Shown here: piece after piece, positions 11,508 to 23,745 of the stretch
Numbering within the stretch: position 1 is the first letter of the stretch
Layout of the letters: each line of letters starts with the position of its first letter
Assembly: GCF_001649575.2 (NCBI RefSeq)
Contig: NC_051438.1
Coordinates: 7,837,314 to 7,901,313, forward strand
Origin: Kryptolebias marmoratus
Taxonomy: Eukaryota > Chordata > Actinopteri > Cyprinodontiformes > Rivulidae
Reading direction: 5' to 3'
DNA length: 64,000 bases
Made by a program: the position numbers and the translations under genes
Notes under the pieces: model-generated
The model's database searches: none
Told to the model about the DNA's origin: nothing
Seen by the model: only the letters and a program-made list of their open reading frames with translations

Positions 11508-11993
11508 GAATGGATGGATGGATGGATGGACGGACGGACGGACGGACGGATGGACGGACGGATGGACGGACGGACGGACGGACGGACGGANNNNNNNNNN
11601 NNNNNNNNNNNNNNNNNNNNNNNNNNNNNNNNNNNNNNNNNNNNNNNNNNNNNNNNNNNNNNNNNNNNNNNNNNNNNNNNNNNNNNNNNNNNNNNNNNNN
11701 NNNNNNNNNNNNNNNNNNNNNNNNNNNNNNNNNNNNNNNNNNNNNNNNNNNNNNNNNNNNNNNNNNNNNNNNNNNNNNNNNNNNTGAATGGATGGATGGA
11801 TGGACGGACGGATGGATGGATGGATGGATGGATGGATGAATGGATGGATGGATGGATGGACAGACGGATGGATGGATGGATGAATGGATGGATGGATGGA
11901 CGGACGGATGGATGGATGGATGAATGGATGGACGGACGGATGGATGGATGGATGAATGGATGGATGGATGAATGGATGGATGGATGGATCAGT
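11508..11993 (+). repeat. (GGAT)n/(GGAC)n tetranucleotide array with internal assembly gap
   Basis: A tetranucleotide array follows the LINE 3' end, with GGAC variants clustered in the left part and GAATGGAT interruptions in the right part. It is broken by an N run, so its true length is unknown. Open frames with repeated W-M-D-G residues (and S-I-H-P on the other strand) are by-products of the repeat. Confidence 0.9.
11591..11784. other. Assembly gap (194 N)
   Basis: A run of N lies inside the tetranucleotide array, probably a collapse or unresolved tandem repeat. Confidence 0.99.
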
Positions 11994-12717
11994 GGTATAA
12001 AAAATCATTTTAATTCAACAGAAGCTTCTATGCCGTTCTTTAGTCCCACTTCCTCTACACTTTATGTAGCACCACAGGTATTTTTGATGAAGAATAAAAT
12101 AATGCCATAAAATGTCCAACCTTTTGTTTTTTGCTCATGTGTAAAATTGTGATTTGCTCCGGTTTCATTTGTACATCCTTCCAGTGGAGATGGACGGCAT
12201 GATTCCAAATGAAAAAGGCAAAGACAGAATTTCTGTCATCTGCTGTTTGCTCTCAGTCACGATGATGGATTGATGATATATTTTTAGGGAGACAAGTTTA
12301 AGATGAAATCTGAAAATTATAATAATTGGTTCTCCTGAATAGTTGAACCAGCAGCTAGAGCAATCTTTAGCTGTGTGGAGAAACAAAAACACATTAAGAA
12401 GGTAAAACTATAAAGAAATGAACTTAGCATTTGAACATAAATGGCTTTTTGTCCAAGCCATCAAAAGGACTCAGAACAGCTCATTCCCATTAAATAATTT
12501 AAATTCCGCTTTAATAACCCATCTCCAAAGCTAAGAGCCCTTTGAGCCGCACAAATGTTTGAACAAAATTGCTCTGCTTTGCAGTTAACTGACTGTCGTG
12601 GTTTTAGTACTGATGCTACACTGAATTTATCTGAAATGTGACCTTTGGGTCACTCAGAAGACAAGAAAATGAAAATGAGGAGGAAGAATTTTGTTTGTTC
12701 CCGAGTTGCAAACAAAC

Positions 12718-12832
12718 AAAGGTGGAACGCTCGATGAGGTTTTGGCTCAAGAGAAGAAATTAGAATATCTTGGAGTCTTGTTCATGAGGGATAGTAGGAC
12801 GCAGAGAGAGAGGGACTCATCAGGAGTGGTCA
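12718..12832 (+). mobile_element. Short LINE fragment
   Basis: Encodes KKLEYLGVLFMRDSRTQRER, matching the YLGVLF-SDGR-ERE segment of the LINE at 10923 and 63370. Flanks are not recognisably LINE. Confidence 0.55.
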
Positions 12833-13029
12833 GATATCATTGCAGAATTATCATTTGTGGTCATTTCAAGATGACCACTCAGTAAAAAGACGCTTTGATT
12901 AAAGAACGCCTCATAGCTCTCAAATATTTAGCATTTTAATCCTTGATCTGCTCCTTGTTTGGTTAGTAACTGGGAGTGATTCCCTGACTCATTAGAAAGG
13001 CTATGAGAAACTTAACTACATAAAGGCAT

Positions 13030-13160
13030 TACAACACAAGACTAAAGGCCATTCCATCCTCCAGGAGAAGTCAGGAAGTCGGCTCTCAGTCACGTGGTTG
13101 TGAGACGAAAATTGCATCATTTTCATTCTCGTAGCAGCTTTGTGACACAAGGCCCACAAC
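13030..13160 (+). repeat. Dispersed repeat family D, copy 1
   Basis: Shares ggccattccatcctcc-like, agtcggctctca, tcacgtggttg, gaaaattgc and tcattttc words in order with 36510-36620. Class unknown. Confidence 0.5.
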
Positions 13161-13794
13161 GTAGGCAATACAAGTCCCCTCTCTCTCACACACGTAAGGT
13201 ACGTATTAAAAATAAGATAAGAAAAAACGTTAAAAATACCATTTTGGCAGTCCGACGGAGCAAAACACAAAACTTAACGGTTGGCAGCAGTGCACGTGAC
13301 TGTCACTGGCCTCTGCCTAAAAGGACAGCAGCAACAAGCTCCCGTTGGCTCACGTGCGCCCCCTTCAGTGCGGCAGAGTACTGCCTGCCTCACCCTGTGC
13401 CTTTTCACCGTGGTTTTATGTCCCATTAGCAAAACTAAATATGTCACTAACAAACATTAAACATAAATGGTTAAAGACATTAGCCAGAATGTGGAAAATC
13501 AGGGTATAGAAACCATTATATTGGCGACATGCAGCGGTACGGCAACAGGCACAGGACAATTGCAGTTTGTGATGGGTTGCGCAATCAGAGGGGAGGCTTG
13601 TCTTGTTGCTGCCTCACCTCGCGTTTCACTCTTGTATTTGAACAGGAAATATGCAATTTCAGCGATTTTGACTATAAAAATGTTCGAAATTAGTCAAACA
13701 TAAAAAGATCAGTGGAAAAATATTAATATTCATTTTATGTTATCACTTTTTTTTCTTGTCATGATGACAGGGGAGGCTCTGCCTCACCTGCCTC

Positions 13795-14015
13795 CCCTGA
13801 CCGCATGTCCCTGCTCAGCTACCACCACACCGAATTTTAGCTCAATATCTGTAAAACTGCGTTATAGCATTATACCCAACGCTGTGTTTGCTAAGGTCAC
13901 TTAACTGTGGTGGCCATCTCGAATGGAGTTGGCTCCAAACGTGAATGAGTTGTAGACGTTTTGAGAGGCTGTCCAGCCATCCATAGGATTTTTTGCTGAC
14001 AGACACAGGCACTTC
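13795..14015 (+). repeat. Family A repeat, single partial unit
   Basis: Contains ctcagctaccaccacacc, ttaactgtggtggccatc and gttggctccaaacg in the family A order. Only one unit is seen and the left end is missing. Confidence 0.6.
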
Positions 14016-15000
14016 CATTCAAATATTATAAATAGTTGTTGCCTAAAAGTCTCTCTGATCCACAGCCCCCTTCTTGTTATTATAGTTCCTGATTTCTGCC
14101 GGGAGTCTTTAAATTAGAGCGTAAAGTGTTTGTAAAAACCTTCACATTTCTTGGTTGGATCTACGTCGCTAATCTACGCTCTGTGTCCTTGAAACAAAAG
14201 GTGAGTTTGTACGGCCTGTAACATATTCAGCTACAACACTACCCCATGTTTTGTGTGACTGCAGTCGTGCAGCACAGTTCACACAGTCTCTGCCACAGTG
14301 GGAGATGGTTTTCCAGCGTGCAACAGACGAAGCAGGTGTGAGAGAGAGCCCACGCGTTCAGCTCTCCGCTGTTTGTACGAGAGCTCGGGTGGTTAAATTT
14401 AGCCACGTATGAAAAGAAAAAAAAAAAGAGGAATTATTGTGGGAACTCTGAAGCTGGAGATGGCAGATGCAGCACGACTGGCAAAACGCCGAGGGCCCCG
14501 AAGGAGCCGCGCATGCACTTTGGTTCCCATGGCAACCGGGAGGGAAATTAGCCGAAGTGAAAGTGTGCCTGTGATGTAACTTCTGTGTTTTTTTGACGGA
14601 GCGAGCCTGAGCTCTACATAAACTTTAAGATTGCACCGTCTGTGGGTCAGAGGTGTCTCTGAACCTGCCAATCAAACATCTCCAGGCCTGCTGAGGAGCT
14701 CTGAGCTGTTTCAGGTGAGGCCTAGGAGTTTAAAAACAATTGTTTTTAAACTGTTTGCACTTCAAATTGTGCCTCAAAAAAATCCTTCGTCACATGTACA
14801 TATAAAAATCTATCTTTTTTCTTTCGTCCACTCCTCTTAGGGTTGGTAACCTCAGACCACCTGCCTCCATGTCACCCTGTCCCGAACACCCTCCTGTGTC
14901 TCACTGTCCTTCACTACATCCACGGTCTTGTTGTCATGCAGAGGTGCAGCAAGCTTTTCAAAAGTGTGGGGGCTGTTTGTCTGCGGGTGGCATCGGCTCT
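14016..15000. other. Intergenic, with a perfect 26-bp palindrome
   Basis: No gene is recognised. Positions 14727-14752 form a perfect 26-bp inverted repeat with no loop, centred between 14739 and 14740 (core aaaacaattgtttt). Confidence 0.5.
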
Positions 15001-15620
15001 TAATTGGATTCATAGGGTGCGAAAACCAGCCCTGTTTAGTCTAGTTTGTTTGCAGAGAAAGTCCGGTTCGTTTGGGGAGGTGTGAACGCGCAATCGAACT
15101 CTGATGTGGACCAAAAAAGTGAACTCTGGTCCGCCTAAAAACCTCGGTCTCAGTTCGGTTGAAGTGAACTCTGGTGCGGTTCGATTGCATATGTGAACGC
15201 AAGCGGACCAGAGACCACTCCAAAAGTAGGAAGTGGACTACAGCACAGGGCCTTCTGGGTAAATACAACCAAAACAAGCACGCGTTTCTACCACTAGAGG
15301 GAGAAATGGCTCGAGGTCAGACAAGGAGTGAAGAAAAGGTAAAGGAAATCTTAAAACTGCTAAAATTTGACTTCACTCCATTTTTGTTTCCTTTTCCAGA
15401 AGAAGGAAGTTGCGCTCAGTGTCTTCAGAGGTTTTCAGGTTGTTTCCTTCAGTAGTTCTTGGTGCAGCGCCACCTTCAGGTGAGGAGGGGAACAGGTCGT
15501 TTTAAGGGTCTGTCTCATTGACTCGGTGCAGTGAGAATGAGAACCACAGCAGCTGAAAATGGAACAAATGTTGACATTTTGGTCCCCAATCAAACCGAGT
15601 CTACTGGACTATCAGATGCG
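15000..15620. repeat. Unclassified, possibly non-autonomous DNA transposon
   Basis: A block with a distinctive motif set: repeated gaac, cggttcg and tggacc words (gtccggttcgtttgg at 15060, cggttcgattgcatatgtg at 15178) and a distal stretch with aatcaaaccgagtc. Its style is like fish non-autonomous DNA elements, but I cannot define termini or a target duplication. Confidence 0.3.
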
Positions 15621-16504
15621 AATACAGCCTTAAAGGTTGGGTGTTTGATGCTTTTATTTTAACCTAATCTTGTCAACTTTTCTAAGAGATTTGTCACAGT
15701 TTCATCAAAATGCTTATGAATGTTACACTGAAGAAAAACAAAGTGAAAACATGACATTTAAAATTGAAATATCACGTCAGACAAATAAAAAACCTTTTTT
15801 TTCTTTAAAAATCTGGGCTTTGATGAAAAGCATGTTTAATACCTGCTTCAAGTTTTTTTCAAAACATGCTTTTAATCTGACAAACGAGACTCAACAGGAG
15901 GTATATTCAAATTTATTAAATATGACTGTAAATTTATTTAATTGCCTCATACAGCTCCCTATCCTTAACCAGGAGAGTGCAGTGGTAAAGACTGGGCTCG
16001 ACATGATTCAAATACGTTACGGCTCAGTTTACACAACAAAGTTTAATTAAAAAAAAAATTTTTTTGTTTAGTTTTTCTTGCATTTAAATAGCCTTTAGCT
16101 TTTTACAATAATATCACTTACAGGATTTATCTTGAAAAAGTCATCAGTCTTCTTTTGCCTTTTTTCTTTTCAGCATCTTAATTATACTAAGTGACATAAA
16201 AAGAGAGTTAAAAGCAGCTGATATCGGTTCCAACAAGGAGCAGACGGAGAGGGAGAGGAACGGGGGAAAGAGGGAGGGCAAACTCAACGAGCTGCGGAGG
16301 AAAGGTTAGGGTGTTTAACCATCTCATAAGGAAAAGCGAGGCTCCTAAAACACCCACATATCCCATGGGTGCGACGCCCCTGTTGTCTCGGAGGTAAACC
16401 TCATCGTTGGTGTTTAGTTTTGAGAACAGCCCAGCTCAGGGTCTGCTGTCTTTATGACAGAAAGAGCCAATTTTACCATCTCTCCTACTAATTACAATTT
16501 GTAT
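15621..16504. other. Intergenic, AT-rich, no gene recognised
   Basis: An open frame at 15670-16050 has no ATG at its 5' boundary (it opens with TTG), AT-driven composition and no family motif. I do not call it a gene. Confidence 0.4.
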
Positions 16505-17260
16505 AGAGCAAGGGTCGGCAACCCAAAATGTTGAAAGAGCCATATTGGACTAAAAAAACAAAAAACAAATATGTCTGGAGCCGCAAAAAATTAAAAGCCT
16601 TATATAAGCCTTATAATGAAGACAACACATGCTGTATGTATCTATATTAGCTATATTAGCCTATCTGATAGGCTAATATACCTGCTTCAGAGTAGGGCCA
16701 GCCGGGCCAGCCCTGCTTTGTGGGCGGCGCAAACTTAGCTCCTGTTCACTCATTGGTCGTGGGTGTGACCAGATGCAAGCATAAAGAGCGAAGGTAGGAA
16801 TATAAACAACAGCGTTAGCTTACCCTGCAACGTTTCTGCCGTCTGTATCCCAGCTGAAGGCGCTGTAAAGCCTGAAATCTCCGGCAGATAACAGCTGTCC
16901 TACTCCGCGCAACAATCACAGCATCCAGAGCATTTCTTCCACTGCGCCTCTCTTCCTGAAGTCTCAGGAGAATCCCCATAAGTTTAAAAAACAGCAACAA
17001 TACAGGGCCAACGTTGTCCATAGCTCTTCTGTTGTTTACACAACTTGCACTAAGATTCAGGCTAAGACAGTCAAAATATGAGCTAAGATAAACTAAACTA
17101 AATGTACAGAAACATGACAATGCTAAGCTAAGGGTACAGCATGACTAAAAGTACCAAAAAGGCCGGCTAGACAGCCAAAAAGTCAGGCTTAAGAGCGTCG
17201 CGGCTGTCTTCACGCCAAAGGTTTTTCGAAATTCGCGGCAATCCTGCGACGCTCCAAAGG
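16505..17260. repeat. Possible hAT-type non-autonomous element with internal palindromes
   Basis: The start, agcaagggtcggcaaccca at about 16507, resembles the terminal repeats of hAT/Charlie-type elements. Inside, 16652-16680 is a perfect inverted repeat (14-bp arms, 1-bp loop). At 17193-17254 the 9-bp arms gagcgtcgc and gcgacgctc enclose about 44 bp. Boundaries and the other terminus were not found, so the class is tentative. Confidence 0.35.
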
Positions 17261-18088
17261 TCGTAAAGAACCAACCGGGGTCATCAGTCAGTGTAAAATG
17301 GTGGCGCCCATCGTCGGCCGGCGTCGTGTAATGACTCCCTCAGTAAATGTTCTCCTGGGGTTTTTGTGCTTTCACTGGCAGCTCCTGACACGTGTGTGCT
17401 TTGACCTCAGTTCGTGTTTATGGATTTCTTCCCCACTGCAGCAGAGCCTTTTGTTTGTTTTAATAAAAAAACAAAAACCCAGATGTCTCCTGAGCTTTGT
17501 GTCCTACACTATGGGCCCGACTCGTCATCCGTCCCCATTTCAGGACGAGCAGCAAGTCAGAGAGCAGCAGGTTAAAGTTACGTGCGAACTAAAAATGACA
17601 AATGAAGTTCTAAAATATCCTATTTATTCAGCTCTATTTGGTAACTTCGGCTTCCAATCAAAATCCCTGCTTCTTTTCAGAAGGGAAAGAGTTTAAAGGT
17701 GTTTATTCTCTGCTCTTATAAACACATGGATTCACTCACATAGGAAGTAATAAGAAAAGTTAAAAGAATGAAGGATGCAGTAAAAATTTAAATGAAAACA
17801 ATCAAACAGATCCAATAAAAAAGGTTTAAAATATGCATGTTGACTGTTTCTTTTAGGGCTTTTAAAACTCAGCTTTAGAGTTATTTTTTTATGGATTTTA
17901 TTTGCAATGTTTGGTTTTATTTTTTAAATCAGTTTGACCTGCTTTTATATTTTTTCATTTTGTTTTAATTTGTTTTAAAAGTTTTTGTTTGTTGTTGAGT
18001 TTGTTTTAAATGTTCTTCTTGATCAACTTGAATTGTTCCAAGCAAATTTTTAAAATAAAGTTGACTTAATTTGAGTGACTATTTCTGT
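17261..18088. other. Intergenic, no feature recognised
   Basis: AT-rich, with long T-rich tracts between 17880 and 18010. No motif or repeat family recognised. Confidence 0.4.
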
Positions 18089-18089
18089 T

Positions 18090-18960
18090 TTTATCGCCCG
18101 CCGACGAAGGAACCGAAGCGGTTATGTTTTTGCTCGTGTTTTAATTGGTGTCATTAGCTAAACAATGGAAGGGCTTTAATGAAACTGTCAGACAGTAATT
18201 ATTTGATGAACATTTTGATTAACTTTTGGAGTCAATCTTGTTCAAGATGGCCGCCACAGCTAATTGACTTTAGCAATGCCAAAAATGTCTATAACTCAGT
18301 CGATTTTTACAGACAGCAAGCTCAGATTTGTTGTGGTAGTAGCTGAGACTCATCCTCAACACATACCCAAAGCTCTAACTGATCAAGTGATATCTGTTTT
18401 TAAAACTTTGCCATTAACTTTTGAAGTCAACTCTGTTCGTCTGTTAGCAAAATATCTCATGAACCACAGGATGAAGTTTAATGAATCGTTCAGGAAACAA
18501 TCATCGGATGCCCATTTATTACTGACTTAATTTTGGAGCCAACTCGTGTTAAGATGGCCGTCACAGCCAACTTACTTTCTGAAACACAAAATGGCTGTAG
18601 CTCAGCTAATTTCACAGCTATTAAGCTAAACTTTGGTGTGGTAGTAGCTGAGAGTCATCCTTAACACATAGTCATTGTGCAACATCTTTGCTTAAAACAC
18701 TGTCTGTCTTTAGCAAGTTATTTCATAAACCACAGGACGATTCTTACTGAAGCTTTTAAAAAGTAACTATTGGAGGAACATCCACATCTGACTGACATTT
18801 GGAAGCAAACCAATTCAAGATGGCTGCTACAGTTAACCTGTTTCTGCCAAGTCAAAAATGGCTGTAATTTACTCAGAATTACAGATAATGAGTTTATGCG
18901 GTAGTAGCTGAGAGTCATCCTCAACACATACTCCGAACACATCTCACAAGATGCAGCCAG
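18090..18960 (-). repeat. Family A composite repeat, minus orientation, about three units
   Basis: The right-end block (18090-18140: ttatcgcccgccg, then ttttgctcgtg) comes first on the + strand, followed by tandem units. The marker aagatggcc/aagatggct recurs at about 18245, 18551 and 18819 (periods of about 306 and 268 bp), and gtagtagctgaga recurs at the far side of each unit. Confidence 0.7.
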
Positions 18961-20584
18961 CCTGAATTAAATTCGCTGTGATTTTTAATTTATTTTTATG
19001 TATTTATGCCACAGTCTTGTCTTTCTGAAAGAGGAGATTATTTTTATCTCAATTGACCCTTTGGGTAAAAAAACAAAAAACGATGAAACTATAAAACAAA
19101 ACACAAAACATGCCAGTAAACAAACTAAACCCGACATGCCCAGCGAAAATAACAGGTTTGACTACAAAGAATGAAAAAAGAGAACATTTTAGAAAGTCAG
19201 CCTGATTGTATGTCAATCTGTGCAAATTTCTTCTTTGTTTTCTTCTTTCTTCTTTGACACGTCTCCTTTTTCTGAACCTTAGACCTGTTTTTTGAGGCAT
19301 CTGCTGCCTAAAATGATCTCTGCAGCTCCTGCAGGGTGATCTTAACCTGGGAGTAATGCCCCCTGTGTCTGCTCAGTGATTATGTGTCTAATGAAGTGAC
19401 TTTTGAAGGTACCTGACAACATAAGCTCTTAATTAAAGACTCCGTGTCAAAGGGGGTGAACACATTCGCACTGCTTTCCTGTTCTTCCTTCAGTTTTCCC
19501 TAACATCACCAGTTTGCACCTTTCTGCGTTGTGCTAACTCAATCTTATTACCAATCAACAGAGCAGACAGATTGTGTGCAGATTGCTGGGTACAGAGCTA
19601 ACACAGTTTAACTAAGGCTTTCTGACAGTGATGCATCACTTTAAGAGTGGCAGAAGCTTCTCCGTGGGCTTTCTCGTCTTTTTACCCCCCCTCCCTTTTC
19701 TTGACATCTTTCTTCTGTCATGCACGGTTTGTTGCCGAGGTAACAGGCCTTGTCTGGTGAATCGAGCCATGCTGACATGCAGCTGACATCAACATGCTGC
19801 CTTGACAAGGCGCAGGGGTTTTCCTCCTGAAATGCCTCCACGGGCCTCGTAAACCACGCGCCGCTGCGAATATCTCAGAATCACATCAGAGGGGCTCGGA
19901 GCTCCGCTGCTCTGAGGGGTGATTACACTTAGACAAATGTGGCAGCAGAGCTTTCAGCCAGGAATAAGAAGAATCGACCCTGGAGATGGAGATACGTCCT
20001 TTCAAGCGGCTTCTTTCATGGCTTTTCCAAAGCTGGGAGTTGTGTTGCCCTGTTTGTCCAGCAGGGGGCACTGTGTGTGACCAAGCTGTGAGTCCTATCA
20101 CACCACGTGGCCACTGAATTGAACATTACTTTAAATATAGTCACAAAAAAAAGAAAAAAGAAATAACTAAAAACAAAGGCATATAGGCGTGGAATAGGGG
20201 GACGGAAAGATATTAAGATATTAATGTCATATTTACCATGTTTGTCAAATTCCACAGATTTCAATTCCAGAAAACAACAAAAACACATTTATCTCTTCCT
20301 GTTCGATAAGAAGAAAGAGGGAAGCAAACACTTCATAAAGATATTTATTGTAAAATGTGAAAAACGGTTATCCTGAGCTATATCAAATGGTGTAGTCTGA
20401 AAGAATTTACTACAATAGTTTTTCCAGATATATATTGTCATGCAATTCTGAAATGCAGGTAGGCACTTAATGTAAACAAAGCACTTTTATCTGCATTCTC
20501 TACTCAACAAATCTTGGAATAAATATGTATAAATACATAAAAAATGTGGAACTTTTCCACCCATTCTGAGAATGTCACCACTGT
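18961..20584. other. Intergenic, no gene recognised
   Basis: AT-rich DNA without family motifs. Short frames at 19641-20288 on the minus strand show nothing recognisable. Confidence 0.4.
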
Positions 20585-21900
20585 TGACCTATTTTTCAGT
20601 CAATCCATTCAGTATCTGTCGCTTCTTCTGGAGTCGGGTCGCGGGGGCAGCAGCTTGAGCAGGGAAGCCCAGACATCTCTCTCCACAGCCACCTGTTCCA
20701 GCTCTTCTGGGAGGATTCCAAGGAGTTTCCGGGCCAGCCGAGAGACACAAACCGCAGACATCATCTGCAAATAGCAGAGGCGGAATTCTGAGGCCACTGA
20801 ACCGGACCCCCTCCACCCCCTGGCTGCACAGAGAAATTCCATCTATAAACGTCATGAACAGAATCAGCCCTGGTGAAGTCCAACTCTCACCCTGAAGAGG
20901 TCCGACTTACTGCTGGCAAGGAGAACCAGACTCTCAGACCGTCTGTATAGAGACTGAAGGACCCGTAGTAATGGACCCCCAATCCCATACTCACAAAGTT
21001 CCCTCCATAGGGTACCACGAGGAACACAGTTGAACGCCTTCTCCAAGTCCACAAAACACATGTAGACTGGTTGGGAAAACTCTCATGCCCCTTCGAGGAC
21101 CCTAGAGAGGGTAAAGAGCTGGTCCTGTGTTCCACTGCCGGGACAGAACCGGCATTGTTCCTACTGAATTTGAGATTCGACTATTGACCGAGCTTTCTTC
21201 TCTAGCACCCCTGAATAGACCTTACCAGGGAGGATGAGGAGTGTGATTCCCCTGTGGTGGTTCCCCTTTAAAAGAGGACCCACCACCCCAGTCTGCCAAT
21301 CCAGTAGCACTGCCCCCGATGTCCATGTGATGTTGCAAAGGCATGTCAACCAAGACAACCCAGCAAAATCCAGAGCCTTGAGGAACTCAGGACGGTTGAC
21401 AAGCCTAGCCCTTCTCACCATGGTCAACTACAGAGTGGAAATGGGTCCAGCAACCTCCCTAAGAAACGGGTTCGAGGACCCAAACTGTGCGTCGAGATGA
21501 GCCCAACTGTATCTAGTCGGTACCTCTCAACCTTGCACACAAGTTCAGGCTCCTTTCCCACCAGAGACAGGACAGTCCATATCCCAAGGGCTTTGGTAAG
21601 TTAGGGTCAGAGTGACAAGGCCCCTGCCTTTGTCTGCTGCCCATAGCACTAACACTGTTTCCAGGGTGAGGCCCCAGTAACCCATGCCTGGGTGATGGGC
21701 AAGTTTCTTGCTGTCTTTTGCCCATACAAGTGGTTTTGAGCCACTCTTTGTCTGGCCTGTCACCTAGGACCAATCTGCCTTTGGAGACCCTACTGGGGAC
21801 AATCGGCCCCTGACAGCACAGCTCCCAGGATCATTCAGGCACATAAACTCCCCCACCTCGATAAGGTAGTGGTTCAAGGAGGCACTAACCCTGAACAAAC
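20585..21900 (-). mobile_element. LINE, 5' UTR to reverse transcriptase, internally deleted, pseudogenised
   Basis: Read on the minus strand. The 5' leader is at about 21560-21900 and the start of the endonuclease ORF (GKEPELVCKVERYRLDTVGL-like, frameshifted) at about 21490-21560. The sequence then jumps to the reverse transcriptase at about 21430: SGAVLLDWQTGVVGPL, GITLLILPGKVYSGVLE, CFVDLEKAFNCVPRG, and the catalytic LLFADDV box at about 20755-20780. Directly after that box it jumps to the C-terminal GILPEELEQVAVERDVWASL (about 20660-20720). Two internal deletions plus frameshifts make it non-functional. Same family as 10875-11497 and 63335-64000. Confidence 0.85.
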
Positions 21901-22715
21901 ACGTGGTATTTGGGAGCTGTTTGTAAATTTCGATGACAAATTTTCGATTAAAGGACACATTAAGGACACATATCACTGATATGAGAAAAATATTGTGTAT
22001 AATATTTTGTTTCTTGCTTTATGAATTTGTTTGACCCGTCTTCATGACTTTGCAATGAGTTCCTTTAATCTAACCCTGTTTACTCTTCATATAGTTTTAT
22101 ATAATTATTCACCTTTAGTGTACAGTACAACCGATATAACAGCTTTATTTTTAGGCATCTTTTCAAATCCTCTTTTTTACATTTCCACAAATTCCCTCCA
22201 CGGGCCGCCGAGCTCGCGTTCTCCCATTGTACTTTACGGTTTTATAAATTCAGCACTCCTCTATCAGAGTTACCTTCCACACTATATCAATATTAAAGCT
22301 TGCGAAAATGTAATTAATGACGTTTAGAGCTGCTCATGCATTTAACAACTCGATGAAGGAATTAATGAAGCCAACAGAGCAGCAGAGGCTGACTAACTTT
22401 CTTTCTCTTGTGTGTTAAGACCAGATTATTGCTGAGCCGTTCCTCCGCCGACTCTGAGCACATCGGTGAGGTTTTCCTGTCAGCCTGCGTTTGCGTCGCT
22501 CTCCTGGTGTCCTTCCTGTTCACTGATTAGCAGTCCATCAAAACGCAGACTTAATGAAGCGGACTTTGTTGGCAGCCACAGAACAGATTGGAGGTATTCG
22601 ACCCTTCATTAATCAAACTAACGATGAAATAATTTGCATATTTTATTGCATTACTCACATTAACTGTGCAGTCCGAACAAATGAATCTGAGGACGAGTTC
22701 CAACAACACCTTTGT
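21901..22715. other. Intergenic, no gene recognised
   Basis: AT-rich sequence without protein motifs or clear repeats. Confidence 0.4.
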
Positions 22716-23745
22716 TTGTGTGTCTGTTAGCAAAATATCTTGTGAACGTCTGGATGGATTTTATGTCATAGTTTTGGTGTTTTGTTTGGTGGTTTTCTAG
22801 TTCTTGTTCTGCTTTGTTTGTCTTTTGGATTTGTGTTCATGTCTTGTCACTTTCACCTCCCCAGTAGTTTTCCGGTTCATGCCTGCCACGCCCACCTCAC
22901 CTGTTCCTTGTTGTGTCACAACTGCAGCCAATATTCATCTTTCCCTCAGTCTTTTAAAACCGGTCTCTGTTCTTCACTCCTCACTGGGTCATTTCGTTCC
23001 GTTTGTCATGTTTGTCGTCTCTTTGTTCCCTGCCATGCCTTGTCTCGCCTTGCCTTCGTTTTAGATATTTTGTTATTGTTAATTTCCTTTTTGCTGCCAC
23101 ACCAGCCTTTTGTTTTGTTGGAGTTTTATTTTAATAAATTATTTTTTGTTTCTAAAGATGTGTCTGCGTTCTGGGTTCGCCTCCGTCTCCCTCCCCCCCT
23201 TGTGACATTTTACTGACACTCTCAGGACGTGATCGCTGAACGCGCATCTTCAGCTGATCAACTTTTGGAGTCAGTCCAATTCAAGATGGTCGCCACAGCA
23301 AATCAACTTTAGCAAACACAAAAATGGCTACAGCTTAGCCAATTTTACAGACAATGAGCTAAAATGGGTGTGGTAGTAGCTGAGAATCACCCCCAACATA
23401 TACTCAGAATGCTACCAGAGCATGCAAGATCTTCATTTAAAAGTTTTTGCATTAATTATTTGAGTCAACCGTGTTTGTCTGCTAGCAAAATATCTCATGA
23501 ACAACTGGACATATTTAAACGAAACTCTCAGAAAGTAATCATTAAATGTGCATCTACAGTTGATTGAACTTTGGAGTCATCTGGGTTCAAGATGGCCACC
23601 ACAGATAAACAATCCTAGAAAACACATAACTGGGTAGAACAGCTATTTTTACAGACGTTAAACTAAAATTTGGCGTGGTAGTAGCTGAGAGTCATACTCA
23701 CATACTTTGAAGCCTAACTAATTGTTTGAGTTCTTTGTTTCAAAG
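22716..23745 (-). repeat. Family A repeat, minus orientation, interrupted by a solo LTR
   Basis: The family A word gttagcaaaatatcttgtga at 22727 is followed by an LTR insertion at 22764-23207. Family A then resumes in register at 23208 (actctcagg, then units with aagatggtcgcc at about 23284 and aagatggccacc at about 23589, about 305 bp apart). Confidence 0.7.
22764..23207 (+). mobile_element. Solo LTR, 444 bp, with 5-bp target duplication TTTTA
   Basis: Starts TGTCATAG and ends TTGTGACA, with tttta directly on both sides (22759-22763 and 23208-23212). The uninterrupted family A sequence elsewhere reads ggattttaatgaaactctc at the corresponding position, so the empty site can be reconstructed by comparison. 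An AATAAA polyadenylation signal lies near the right end (about 23134). No internal genes are present. LTR superfamily is not determined. Confidence 0.75.

Noticed and set aside
11316..12110. Long open frames of repeated W-M-D-G or S-I-H-P residues
   Set aside because: Produced by the GGAT/GGAC tetranucleotide array and the N run, not by a gene.
15670..16050. 126-codon open frame on the plus strand
   Set aside because: Opens with TTG rather than ATG, AT-rich composition, no domain, no splice context.
16815..17120. Arg/Gln-rich minus-strand open frame
   Set aside because: Lies within a repeat-like block and has no motif I can name; too weak to call a transposase.
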